Positions 7,780 to 17,325 of a stretch of DNA of 64,000 nucleotides are shown piece after piece. The stretch lies in NCBI RefSeq assembly GCF_025562755.1, contig NZ_CP103300.1, positions 3,411,001-3,475,000 on the forward strand. Direction: 5' to 3'. Each line of letters opens with the position of its first letter. Position 1 is the stretch's first letter. The notes beneath the pieces were generated by a model, which saw nothing but the letters and a program-made list of their open reading frames with translations, made no database searches and was not told where the DNA came from. The position numbers were made by a program, and so were the translations under genes. The stretch is from Endozoicomonas euniceicola. Lineage in GTDB: Bacteria > Pseudomonadota > Gammaproteobacteria > Pseudomonadales > Endozoicomonadaceae.

Positions 7780-8871
7780 TTAGCAGATACGGTCAGCCTT
7801 GTAGTAGGAGGAAGCCGCGTCGACACCATTGTCGAACTGAGTCTGACCGTCGGTAGAGGTCTTCAGGTTCTCGCGGGATTCTGCGGTTTCAGCAGGCAGA
7901 AGGTGATCAACAGCGGCTTTTTCTTCCAGCAGCTCCTGCTCAGTCTTCTTCATCATGGACTGGCCGTATTCGTTGACTTCCAGATCTTTAACAACCTGGT
8001 AGCTGCCGAATTCGCAGATGCATGGGAAGGAGTAGTAGATGCCCTTGGCGACGCCATAGCTGCCATCGGAGATGATGCCCATGCTGACAATCTTGCCTTC
8101 ACTGCCCAGAGCCCAGTCGCGCATGTGATCAAGACCTGCCTGGGCAGCGGAAGCCGCCGAAGACAGACCACGCCATTCGATGATTTCAGCACCACGCTTC
8201 TGGATGCGGGGAGTGAACTCAGTTTTGTACCAGTCTTCGTCGACCTGATCGATGACAGACTCACCACCCAGAACGGTTGCATTGTGCAGATCCGGGTACA
8301 TGGTTGGAGAGTGGTTACCCCAAACCACAACACCGTCGATGTCGGAAGGGTTCACGCCCAGCTTGTTGCCAAGAATGCCCTGGGAGCGGTTGTGATCCAG
8401 GCGGGTCATGGCACAGAACTGGGATGGGTCCAGGTCAGGAGCGTTACGGGACAGGATCAGGCAGTTGGTGTTAGCCGGGTTACCGATGACCAGGGCTTTA
8501 ACGTCACGGTTAGCCACTTCGTTAAGAGCCTTGCCCTGTTCGGAGAAGATGGCCGCATTCGCTTCCAGCAGGTCAGCGCGTTCCATACCCTTGGAGCGAG
8601 GACGGGCACCCACCAGCATGGCGTAGAGAACGCCTTTAAAACCGTCGAATGGGTTGTCGTGCAGGGTGATGCCGTGAATCAGTGGGAATGAGCAGTCTTC
8701 CAGCTCCATGGCTACGCCGCGCAGCTTGTCCATTGCCTGTGGAATTTCAACCAGTTGCAGAATCACTGGCTGGTCAGCTCCCAGCATTTCACCAGCGGCA
8801 ATCTTGAACAGCAGAGAGTAGCTGATGTTACCGGCTGCGCCAGTCACCGCAATGCGTACAGGTTGTTTCAT
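7780..8871 (-). CDS. mdh: Malate dehydrogenase (NAD), with unusual C-terminal tail
   Basis: Interconverts malate and oxaloacetate with NAD in the TCA cycle, in the cytosol. The nucleotide-binding loop is VTGAAGNISYSLLF near the N-terminus. Substrate arginines lie in ARPRSKGMERADLL, the cofactor/substrate Asn in NPANTNC, the Asp in TRLDHNRS and the catalytic His in WGNHSPTMYPD. This is the MDH type with closest relatives in cytosolic MDH and many proteobacteria. The usual length is about 326-330 residues. This one is 363, with an extra tail of about 35 residues after VDHLLPAETAES (ending SSYYKADRIC) that I do not recognise. The ATG at 8871 follows AAGGAGCGG, a strong ribosome site. Confidence 0.95.
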   Translation of the reverse strand: MKQPVRIAVTGAAGNISYSLLFKIAAGEMLGADQPVILQLVEIPQAMDKLRGVAMELEDCSFPLIHGITLHDNPFDGFKGVLYAMLVGARPRSKGMERADLLEANAAIFSEQGKALNEVANRDVKALVIGNPANTNCLILSRNAPDLDPSQFCAMTRLDHNRSQGILGNKLGVNPSDIDGVVVWGNHSPTMYPDLHNATVLGGESVIDQVDEDWYKTEFTPRIQKRGAEIIEWRGLSSAASAAQAGLDHMRDWALGSEGKIVSMGIISDGSYGVAKGIYYSFPCICEFGSYQVVKDLEVNEYGQSMMKKTEQELLEEKAAVDHLLPAETAESRENLKTSTDGQTQFDNGVDAASSYYKADRIC

Positions 8872-9107
8872 GAAACCGCTCCTTAGGTTTTATAAATGCC
8901 ATTAGGTTTTAAATCTTTTAGTCCAGCATCTTACAATTTTGCCGACGCTGCTTTTTTTGATCGGGATCAGCGTAGTGAAGGTTACTTAGACAAATAAGGT
9001 GTGTCCACTATTTACTTACGCTGTCGAAATGTCGTGTGAGCGATTACCATGACACGACCGGGGGCGTTTTTGATGATTGCGACCACTTTCAAGTCAGGAA
9101 TGAGCGT

Positions 9108-9860
9108 ATGAAAATCAACTGCGATATGGGAGAAAGCTTTGGTATCTGGAGCCTGGGCTGCGACGAAGACATTATGCCATATCTGGATATGGCCAATATT
9201 GCCTGCGGTATGCATGCGTCGGACCCGTCTGTCATGACCAGGACTGTGAAAATGGCGCAGAAGTACCAGGTAAGCATTGGCGCTCACCCCGGCTATGCTG
9301 ACCTTCAGGGTTTTGGACGTCGTTTTATTCCCATGAAATCCAGTGATCTTACGGCATTGTTTATTTATCAGGTGGGCGCTTTGCAGGCCATTTGTCAGAG
9401 TGAAAATACGACACTGGACTATGTAAAACCTCACGGTGCTTTGTATAACGTCATGATGAAAGACGACGGTGTATTTACTGCGCTGCTCAACGGCATAAAG
9501 AACTATAATGACAGACTGCCACTGGTGGTGATGGCGGTGCCTGATTTTGCGAAATATCAGGAGTTAGCGGCTGCATACGGTGTCGAATTATGGTTTGAAG
9601 GCTTTGTTGACCGCGCCTACGATGATAATGGCCGGCTGAAGCCCCGCTCGGAACCCGATGCTTTGCACACCTCAATAGAGAGGGTTGAGAAACAGGCACT
9701 GCAACTGGTTGAGCAAGGTTCCGTGACGACTGCCAGCGGCCAGATTATTCCGGTCCATGCCGATACCTTGTGTATTCACGGTGATAGCCTGCTTGCCCTG
9801 CCAACAGCAAAGCTATTACACGACAGGGCGGTCCAGAGCCATGAAAATATGTCCGGTTAA
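9108..9860 (+). CDS. pxpA: 5-oxoprolinase subunit PxpA (LamB/YcsF family)
   Basis: First subunit of the ATP-dependent PxpABC 5-oxoprolinase, which opens 5-oxoproline to glutamate. The 250-residue protein begins MKINCDMGESFGIWSLG. It shows the family signatures NIACGMHASDP, SIGAHPGYADLQGFGRR, VKPHGALYN and VHADTLCIHGD. ATG 9108 was chosen because the conserved INCDMGE starts at once; upstream in-frame codons encode nothing conserved. It overlaps pxpB by 20 bp, so the three genes are one translationally coupled operon. Confidence 0.93.
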   Translation: MKINCDMGESFGIWSLGCDEDIMPYLDMANIACGMHASDPSVMTRTVKMAQKYQVSIGAHPGYADLQGFGRRFIPMKSSDLTALFIYQVGALQAICQSENTTLDYVKPHGALYNVMMKDDGVFTALLNGIKNYNDRLPLVVMAVPDFAKYQELAAAYGVELWFEGFVDRAYDDNGRLKPRSEPDALHTSIERVEKQALQLVEQGSVTTASGQIIPVHADTLCIHGDSLLALPTAKLLHDRAVQSHENMSG

Positions 9861-10581
9861 TGAAAACAGTGTCATCATTTATTTTGCAGACGATCTCTCC
9901 CCGGAATCAACTCTACGGCCCAGCCCGGAAATGGCTGATAAAGTTGCACGATTTTTGTCGCTTATTAAGCAGGAGATGAGCGCCTGCGTTATTGATGCTG
10001 TGCCATCCTATACGTCAATTCTTGTCAGCTTTGATCTGATGACCATTGAATTTCAACCCTTTATACAGCGGCTTCAGCGTATTCTTGATTGCCCTTACGA
10101 CCATCAGGCTGTAAAGGCTGAGACGCCACTCATCGAACTGCCTGTTTATTACGGCCCTGAAGTGGCTCTGGACGCGAAAGCCATCACGGAGCACACCGGC
10201 CTGAGTTTTGAGGAAGTGATTAACATTCATGCCTCAACCGTGTATCGGGTGTATGCCATTGGCTTCGCTCCCGGCTTTGCCTATCTTGGCAACACCGATC
10301 AGCGCATTGCCGTTCCCAGAAAAAAAACACCCCGGTTAAAGGTTCCGGCATGCAGTGTTGCGCTGGCCGGACGACAAACCGCCATTTATCCCGGAGAGTC
10401 ACCCGGAGGTTGGCAAATCATTGGTCGTTCCCCGGTCAGCCCTATTGATTATCAGCGTAAAAACCTGTCTCTATTCGAGGTGGGGGCAAAGGTAAAATTC
10501 ATCCCGACCAGCAAGAGCGCTTTTGTTGATATGGGTGGCTCTGTTTCTCCAGAAGAGCAATGGGTTCAGGAGGTGCTGTGA
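9841..10581 (+). CDS. pxpB: 5-oxoprolinase subunit PxpB (KipI-like)
   Basis: 246 residues, from ATG 9841 (MKICPVNENSVIIYFAD). Typical PxpB/KipI features are the ELPVYYGPEVALD segment and the cyclophilin-like C-terminal motif YAIGFAPGFAYLG, followed by VPRKKTPRLKVPACSVALAG and YPGESPGGWQIIGRSP. It forms the PxpB-PxpC part of the 5-oxoprolinase. In bacilli the homologous pair KipI/KipA was first described in control of the KinA kinase, but the adjacency of pxpA and pxpC here supports the enzyme role. The start lies inside the end of pxpA, and the stop overlaps the start of pxpC. Confidence 0.93.
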   Translation: MKICPVNENSVIIYFADDLSPESTLRPSPEMADKVARFLSLIKQEMSACVIDAVPSYTSILVSFDLMTIEFQPFIQRLQRILDCPYDHQAVKAETPLIELPVYYGPEVALDAKAITEHTGLSFEEVINIHASTVYRVYAIGFAPGFAYLGNTDQRIAVPRKKTPRLKVPACSVALAGRQTAIYPGESPGGWQIIGRSPVSPIDYQRKNLSLFEVGAKVKFIPTSKSAFVDMGGSVSPEEQWVQEVL

Positions 10582-11498
10582 CACTTCGTATTATAGAGCC
10601 GGGGCCGCTAAGCCTGATTCAGGACCTGGGACGCTACGGTCATCAACATATGGGTGTCAGCCCCGGTGGCCCTATGGATGAGCAGGCTTTCTCCTGGGCC
10701 AACCATTTGCTCGACAACCCGCTTAACGATCCTCAGATTGAAATAAATCTTGGATCATTCCATTGTGAATTCCTGCGACCCACCACTATAGCCATCACGG
10801 GTGCTGAGATGTCTGCGATGCTTAATGGAGTGGCGATTCAACCCTGGCAGAGTTATTCAATCCATACGGGGGATCAACTGTCGTTTAAAGGGGCGCGCAT
10901 AGGGGTAAGGGCTTATCTTGCGGTCAGGGGGGGTTTGGACATTCCTGAAATACTGGGAAGCTGTGCCACTGTCGTACGTGACCAGCTGGGTGGTTTGCAC
11001 CGTGACGGTAAGCAATTATCCGCGGGTGATTGTCTGCATTATCCGGCCAGCAAGCCGGTGCTGACCAGGCAGGTGCCGGATGTGTTTATTCCTGAATATG
11101 GTCAGGATATTACGCTCGACGTCATACCGGGCTGTCAGTATGAGTGGTTCAGCAGGCAGGAACGTCGACGTTTTTTTAACTCGGTTTATTCTGTCACCGC
11201 CCAGACAGACCGAATGGGTTACCGTCTTTCAGGAGCAGCCATTCATTGCCACCAACAAAGCCTGATTTCGGAAGGCATTGCCCTGGGAGCCATTCAGATT
11301 CCGGCCGATGGGCAGCCCATTATTCTAATGCGTGATCGGCAAACCCTGGGAGGCTATCCCAAAATAGGCTGTATCACCGCAGGAAGCCTGAGCAAGCTGG
11401 CACAATGTCAGCCCGGCGGCACCGTTCGGTTTGTTAAGAAAGACCTGTATGAGGCTGAAGCGGAGTATCGGGTTGAGAAGCAGTTTTTCTGTGCATGA
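10578..11498 (+). CDS. pxpC: 5-oxoprolinase subunit PxpC (KipA-like)
   Basis: 306 residues when started at the GTG at 10578 (VTLRIIEPGPLSLIQDLGR). That start is supported by AGGAGG five bases upstream and by a GTGA overlap with the pxpB stop; an ATG at 10560 would lie within pxpB and add six non-conserved residues. Family motifs: LIQDLGRYGHQHMGVSPGG near the start, AITGAEMSAMLNG, KGARIGVRAYLAVRGG, QTDRMGYRLSG, ILMRDRQTLGGYPKIG. It completes the PxpABC complex that converts 5-oxoproline plus ATP to glutamate. Confidence 0.93.
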   Translation: MTLRIIEPGPLSLIQDLGRYGHQHMGVSPGGPMDEQAFSWANHLLDNPLNDPQIEINLGSFHCEFLRPTTIAITGAEMSAMLNGVAIQPWQSYSIHTGDQLSFKGARIGVRAYLAVRGGLDIPEILGSCATVVRDQLGGLHRDGKQLSAGDCLHYPASKPVLTRQVPDVFIPEYGQDITLDVIPGCQYEWFSRQERRRFFNSVYSVTAQTDRMGYRLSGAAIHCHQQSLISEGIALGAIQIPADGQPIILMRDRQTLGGYPKIGCITAGSLSKLAQCQPGGTVRFVKKDLYEAEAEYRVEKQFFCA

Positions 11499-11503
11499 AC
11501 CTT

Positions 11504-12421
11504 CTACTCTGATTCATCATTTTTTTGATAGGGGGATATCACATTCAAAAGAGTTAAAGCCTGTAACTCAGGGTCATTCGGATTGTTTTTGAACAGTTTT
11601 GTCAATGCTTTTGTAAAGCCTCTGTATTCGTCCGTTAATGACGAACTAACCTTATTTCGAGGTGAGTGGAAGATGCTTATCATGATAATGGCCAGACTTA
11701 TATTGGCATCAAACCATTGTGAAGCGGCAATCAGTTTTGATAAAGCTTGCGGATGAGGAGAAATGTAAACAAGACTTGTAGCGGGAATGTCGGGAGCGAA
11801 ATACAAACTTGCAGCGCCAGCTAATGATGAGATAGCAAGTTGGGTCGTCTTCAAAAAAGCGACAAAGGGGAGCAGGTCTTGCCAGTTTAGTTCCTCACTG
11901 AATGGGCTGAAGCGGCCAACCAGGGCAATTGCTATACCAGATAACAAAATACTTTTTCTCGCATCAAGCGTGTCTCCTAAAAAAACGTAGAGAAGGATTA
12001 ATAGATTTTTTATAAATGGATGAAAATTATTATTGTGGATACTCATTATGCGGTGCATGCGAACGCTGTCGCAGGACTTGAATCTGTTTTTTACCAGATT
12101 GAGAGCAATATCATAAAGAGCCGCACTGAAAAATAACATTCCGATGACTTTGGCTCCTTCCAGCAAATCCTCCCCCCATGAAATCTGTGGTTGCTGCGCG
12201 CCGGAGTTTATGAGTTGTATTTGTTGATCTGAATACTCAATAAAAGCAGGGTATTCGCTTTTGATCTTATTTATTTCTTCCGGATGGTTGTGGGCTGCTT
12301 TGTCCAGCAACTCGGACATTAAAGGCAGATGATTTTTTCTATCCTCTTCGGCTCTGATCTGCATTGTAAAAAAATACAGGCAGCCAATAATACCCAAAGT
12401 TAAAATTAAACGGCTGTTCAT
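11504..12421 (-). CDS. Unknown secreted/membrane protein, tandem paralog 1 of 3
   Basis: About 305 residues, family not recognised. It begins with a signal peptide (MNSRLILTLGIIGCLYFFTM...RAEE). Then comes a block shared with the next two genes: LDKAAHNHPE, EYPAFIEYSDQQIQL, INSGAQQPQIS, GEDLLE. After the block there are several hydrophobic segments, then a C-terminal motif GFTKALTKLFKNNPNDPE that recurs in paralog 3. ATG 12421 was preferred over one six codons upstream because MNSR... aligns with the starts of the paralogs. Inference: exported, with the conserved N-terminal domain in the periplasm and the rest in the inner membrane. Confidence 0.7.
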   Translation of the reverse strand: MNSRLILTLGIIGCLYFFTMQIRAEEDRKNHLPLMSELLDKAAHNHPEEINKIKSEYPAFIEYSDQQIQLINSGAQQPQISWGEDLLEGAKVIGMLFFSAALYDIALNLVKNRFKSCDSVRMHRIMSIHNNNFHPFIKNLLILLYVFLGDTLDARKSILLSGIAIALVGRFSPFSEELNWQDLLPFVAFLKTTQLAISSLAGAASLYFAPDIPATSLVYISPHPQALSKLIAASQWFDANISLAIIMISIFHSPRNKVSSSLTDEYRGFTKALTKLFKNNPNDPELQALTLLNVISPYQKNDESE

Positions 12422-12521
12422 TTTAAGTAACCAAAGCATTTGGAATGCTAATTCTAGCCAAATCGACGTAAGCCACCTTATTTTTGCAACAGCCTCCTTC
12501 GCGGGGATGACGGTTCAGGGT

Positions 12522-13310
12522 TTATTTCGCATTTTTTTCACTTTTTGCGACAGCCTCTTGAGGGGAGGCTTTACTTGAGCGGAGCTGGCTCGAATATACA
12601 ATAAGAGCTCCTCCGGCACCAAGACCGGAGGTATATGACCAATTGCGCATTGCACCTATGCTTAAGCGGCGACTGGAAGTGATTATAAAGGCAAAAGCAC
12701 CGATAAACAGAGGGTAAACGAGACTGCCAAGTGTCAGCTTGCTGAGGTGGAAGGACAGGTCATACCAGCTTAGTTTTTCATAATATGTATCGTAACGAGC
12801 CACTAATGCAATCACCACACCGAATGGCAATCCCAGCCACCATGTGGAATTAATGCCCGAGAGCAAAGCGATGAGCATGTTTGAACTGCATGCAACTATA
12901 TAATGATTTCCCGCCACCCAGCTGAAGGGATTCAGGTCTAAATAGGAAAAGTATTGGGAGTCTATGATTGCTGTAGTCAGGTCGCGATTAATACCGTAAA
13001 AAACCGCAGCCAAAAGCACCATTCCGGTGATTTTGGCCATTTCCAGCAAATCTTCCCTCACTGAAATTTGAGGTTGCTGTGCGCCGGAGTTTATCAGTTG
13101 TATTTGCTCATCAGAGTATTCAATAAGAACGGGGCATTCGGTTTTGATTTTCTGTATTGCTTCCGGTTGGTTGTGGGCAGCTTTGTCCAGTAACTCTGAC
13201 AATAAAGGTTGATGATTTTCATTATCCTCTTCGGCCTGACCCTGCATAGCAAAAAAACACAGGCAGCTAGCAATAATAAGCCTCAAAGTTAGAATGAAAC
13301 AGCTATTCAT
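12522..13310 (-). CDS. Unknown secreted/membrane protein, tandem paralog 2 of 3
   Basis: 262 residues. Same plan as its neighbours: signal peptide (MNSCFILTLRLIIASCLCFFAM), then LLSELLDKAAHNQPEAIQKI, VLIEYSDEQIQLINSGAQQ and REDLLEMAKITGM, followed by four or so hydrophobic stretches. It is shorter than its paralogs. The C-terminal GFTK-LTKLFK-NPNDPE motif is missing and replaced by a hydrophilic end (KASPQEAVAKSEKNAK), so it may be C-terminally truncated or recombined. Function unknown. Intergenic gaps on both sides contain short GCGGGGAT/GCGGGATAACGG hairpin remnants resembling degenerate REP halves. Confidence 0.68.
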   Translation of the reverse strand: MNSCFILTLRLIIASCLCFFAMQGQAEEDNENHQPLLSELLDKAAHNQPEAIQKIKTECPVLIEYSDEQIQLINSGAQQPQISVREDLLEMAKITGMVLLAAVFYGINRDLTTAIIDSQYFSYLDLNPFSWVAGNHYIVACSSNMLIALLSGINSTWWLGLPFGVVIALVARYDTYYEKLSWYDLSFHLSKLTLGSLVYPLFIGAFAFIITSSRRLSIGAMRNWSYTSGLGAGGALIVYSSQLRSSKASPQEAVAKSEKNAK

Positions 13311-13476
13311 TTCAGGTTACCGGAGTATTTGAAATGCTGATTTTAGCAAAAATGCCTAAGCCGCCTTAACTTGCGACAGTCACCTGCGCGGGATAACGGA
13401 GCTCAGGTATTGAACTACGGTTAGGGCAACGGCCAACACGGTGAATAGCATTGAGCATCCTGAGTGAGCACATCTT

Positions 13477-14367
13477 CTACCCGGGCTCGCAGTTTTTGAT
13501 GGGGGAGTTGAGTCTGAAAAGAATTAAAGCTTGTATCTCAGGGTCATTCGGCTTGTCTTTGAACAGCTTTGTCAGTGTTTTTGTAAAACCTATGCATTCT
13601 GTTCTTAAGGAGGGGAGGGCTTCATTTGAGTACAGGTGATGTGCATACGCCATAATAGCGATTCCAACAAAAACGCCTGATACATATGAAAAGCCATGCA
13701 TGTTCGCCACAGTAATGAAAGTATCAGAGCTACCAATATAGGTAATAAAACCGTAACTCGCAGAGGCAATAAGACTGCCAAGCATCAGTTTACTGAGGGT
13801 GGGCATCAGGTCATGCCAACCTGGTTTTTTATGAGATGGACCAGCACGGGCTACCACTCCCGTCGTTCCACCCATAATCGCTCCTAACCGCCATGTGGCA
13901 ATAGTACCCCAGAGCAAAGCGTAGAGAATTTTTGACTCTGAACGGTATACAAATGGGTAATGACGTTTCGTATACCTGCCGTGGTGGGTCATGAATAAAT
14001 CGGAAAAGTATCGGAAGTCTATGTGTGTTGTTATCAGATCGTGAGTAATACCATAAAGAACAGCAGCCAAAGTCCCCATTCCGGTGAATTTCGCCACTTC
14101 CAGCAAATCCTCCCCCAGCGAAATTTGAGGTTGTTGTGCGCCGGAGTTTATCAGTTGTATTTGTTGATCAGAGTATTCAATAAAAGCAGGGTATTCATTT
14201 TTGATTTTCTGAATTATTTTCGGGTGGTTGCAGGCAGCTTTGTCCAGCAATTCTGACAGTAAAGGCTGATGATTTTCCCCACCTTCATCAGCCCAGCCTG
14301 AACTTGTAAAAAAGCACAGGCAGCCGATCGTGACAAGCCTGAAGGTAAAAGCCAAAAATTTATTCAT
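13477..14367 (-). CDS. Unknown secreted/membrane protein, tandem paralog 3 of 3
   Basis: 296 residues. Signal peptide MNKFLAFTFRLVTIGCLCFF...SGWADE, then the family block LLSELLDKAACNHPKIIQKI, EYPAFIEYSDQQIQLINSG, QPQISLGEDLLEVAKFTGM. Several transmembrane segments follow, then the C-terminal motif GFTKTLTKLFKDKPNDPEIQ. It is the first gene in transcription order of the three-gene tandem array. No enzymatic motif is visible. The upstream side carries an orphan IS200/IS605-type end at 14418-14466. Confidence 0.7.
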   Translation of the reverse strand: MNKFLAFTFRLVTIGCLCFFTSSGWADEGGENHQPLLSELLDKAACNHPKIIQKIKNEYPAFIEYSDQQIQLINSGAQQPQISLGEDLLEVAKFTGMGTLAAVLYGITHDLITTHIDFRYFSDLFMTHHGRYTKRHYPFVYRSESKILYALLWGTIATWRLGAIMGGTTGVVARAGPSHKKPGWHDLMPTLSKLMLGSLIASASYGFITYIGSSDTFITVANMHGFSYVSGVFVGIAIMAYAHHLYSNEALPSLRTECIGFTKTLTKLFKDKPNDPEIQALILFRLNSPIKNCEPG

Positions 14368-14417
14368 TGTAAGTTAACGAAACTAATGAAAGCCTGATTG
14401 TAGACCACCCTATTCAG

Positions 14418-14466
14418 TTAGCAAAATCGTCGTAAACCCTCGCCCAATGCGGGCGGGGATATAAGA
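14418..14466. mobile_element. Orphan IS200/IS605 end (49 bp identical to the end at 31565)
   Basis: The 49 bases from TTAGCAAAATCGTCG to GGGGATATAAGA are identical to 31565-31613, next to tnpA of the IS200/IS605 element. They include the foldback CTCGCCC-AATGC-GGGCGGG (7-bp stem with one G-T pair). No tnpA, tnpB or right end is present here. It is either a relic of an excised or deleted element, or a minimal end copied by itself. Confidence 0.65.
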
Positions 14467-14486
14467 GACGATAACTCAGGACTCGA

Positions 14487-15077
14487 TTAACACCCCATAA
14501 GGTTAAAACTCACCTGTCCGGCCTGTTTTGACTTCAATAGCCGCCAGTTTTGAGGAACCGGCATAGGGTCCAGTTCTTTCTCAACTTCGATATAAAGAAT
14601 GGTCTGCTCATGCAGGTAACCATTGTCCTGAAGCAAACGACAGGTTTCTTCCAGCATCCCCTGGCGAAAGGGGGGGTCGAGAAAAATAACATCAAATGGC
14701 TCTGAGCTGGGCTTACTCAGAAACTGCAGGGTGTTGGTCCCGATCACCAGACCATTATCCGCTTTCAGTAAGGCGAGATTGCTCTTCAGGGTTTTGACCG
14801 CCGGTGTTGCCATTTCCAGCATAACGGCTTCTTTGGCACCGCGGGACAACGCTTCCAGAGACAGTGCGCCAGTGCCGCTGAAACAGTCGAGAATGCGAGC
14901 GCCGGGAAGGTAAGGTGCCAGCCAGTTAAAAACCGTTTCACGCACCCGGTCTGATGTTGGACGTAACCCCGGAAGGTCAGCGACAGGCAGTTTTCTGCCG
15001 CGCCAATCACCGGCAATGATGCGAATCTGACCACTTCCACCTCTGGCGGAAGGTTTACCGGATGCTTTTCGGGCCAT
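14487..15077 (-). CDS. rsmD: 16S rRNA (guanine-966 N2)-methyltransferase RsmD
   Basis: 196 residues, from the ATG at 15077 (MARKASGKPSARGG). SAM-dependent methylation of G966 of 16S rRNA in the assembled small-subunit precursor. Motifs: IRIIAGDWRGRKLPV, LRPTSDRVRETVFNWL, the SAM-binding ILDCFSGTGALSLEALSRG and the catalytic FLDPPF. The frame stays open upstream far into the opposite strand of ftsY, but the conserved N-terminus and the position of the intergenic region put the start at 15077. It is divergent from ftsY, the usual gammaproteobacterial arrangement. Confidence 0.94.
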   Translation of the reverse strand: MARKASGKPSARGGSGQIRIIAGDWRGRKLPVADLPGLRPTSDRVRETVFNWLAPYLPGARILDCFSGTGALSLEALSRGAKEAVMLEMATPAVKTLKSNLALLKADNGLVIGTNTLQFLSKPSSEPFDVIFLDPPFRQGMLEETCRLLQDNGYLHEQTILYIEVEKELDPMPVPQNWRLLKSKQAGQVSFNLMGC

Positions 15078-15223
15078 CGTGCAATCTCTAAACAGTTCAA
15101 AGGACGGCGAGTGTAACAAAATCACTGTCCAAAGGAGATAGCCAGGGGGAGACCTCGGGCAGGTAAGGAAAGTTCGTTTCTTGCCAACGCGATTTAAGAT
15201 AGGATACGCACTTGATTTATACC

Positions 15224-15242
15224 CACTGTTTTTTCGACAGTG
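15224..15242. promoter_or_regulatory. CACTGT-N7-ACAGTG inverted repeat upstream of ftsY
   Basis: Exact 6-bp inverted arms separated by a T-rich 7-bp loop (CACTGTTTTTTCGACAGTG), 30 bp before the ftsY start codon. It could be a protein-binding site or an mRNA hairpin in the ftsY leader. No function can be assigned from sequence alone. Confidence 0.35.
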
Positions 15243-15272
15243 ACCTATCCCAACTATTTGATGAAGTAGTCT

Positions 15273-16637
<1,365 letters not shown>

Positions 16638-16654
16638 CCAAAGCAGGATGCTGA

Positions 16655-17323
16655 ATGATACGCTTTGACAATGTCTGCAAGCGTTATCCCGGAGGGCATG
16701 TGGGGCTGGATAATGTCAGTTTCCACCTGCGACGGGGTGAAATTGCTTTTCTGACAGGACACTCCGGAGCCGGTAAAAGCACCCTGCTCAAACTGATCAT
16801 GCGCATGGAACAGGCTTCAAGTGGTCAGGTACTGGTGGGTGGACATAATGTTAAAGACCTCAATCGTGGTCAGGTTCCGTATTTTCGGCGGAATATCGGG
16901 CTGGTGTTTCAGGATCATCAGCTGCTGTTTGACCGCACTGTTTTCGATAACGTTGCCCTGCCGCTGACCATTGCCGGTATTTCCCGTGGGGAGGCAGCCG
17001 GGCGAGTGCGTGCCGCGCTGGATATGGTGGGTCTGCTCAGCAAGGAAAAAATGCTGCCATCCGCTTTGTCCGGCGGGCAACAGCAGCGGGTCGGCCTGGC
17101 TCGTGCTGTGGTTAACCGTCCCCCGGTGATTCTGGCCGACGAACCAACAGGTAACCTTGACCCGAACCTGTCCGCAGAGGTGATGAAGCTGTTTGAGAGT
17201 TTTAACCAGATAGGTGTCACTGTTCTGATTGCCAGCCATGACCTGGCTCTGGTCGCCCGTATGCGGCACAGGGTGCTGACCCTGGATCAGGGGCATCTGG
17301 TGAATGATCAGGAGGTAGCCTGA
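16655..17323 (+). CDS. ftsE: Cell-division ABC-type ATPase FtsE
   Basis: 222 residues. ATPase of the FtsEX complex, which couples the cytoplasmic divisome to periplasmic amidase activation. Walker A is GHSGAGKSTLL, Q-loop VFQDH, signature LSGGQQQRVGLARA, Walker B VILADEPTGNLD, H-loop ASHD. The start ATG follows AGCAGGA. It ends three bases before the proposed ftsX start, so the two are translationally coupled. Confidence 0.96.
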   Translation: MIRFDNVCKRYPGGHVGLDNVSFHLRRGEIAFLTGHSGAGKSTLLKLIMRMEQASSGQVLVGGHNVKDLNRGQVPYFRRNIGLVFQDHQLLFDRTVFDNVALPLTIAGISRGEAAGRVRAALDMVGLLSKEKMLPSALSGGQQQRVGLARAVVNRPPVILADEPTGNLDPNLSAEVMKLFESFNQIGVTVLIASHDLALVARMRHRVLTLDQGHLVNDQEVA

Positions 17324-17325
17324 CA

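Noticed and set aside
9036..9107. Upstream extension of pxpA
   Set aside because: The 24 added residues are not like other PxpA proteins. The conserved INCDMGE begins with ATG 9108.
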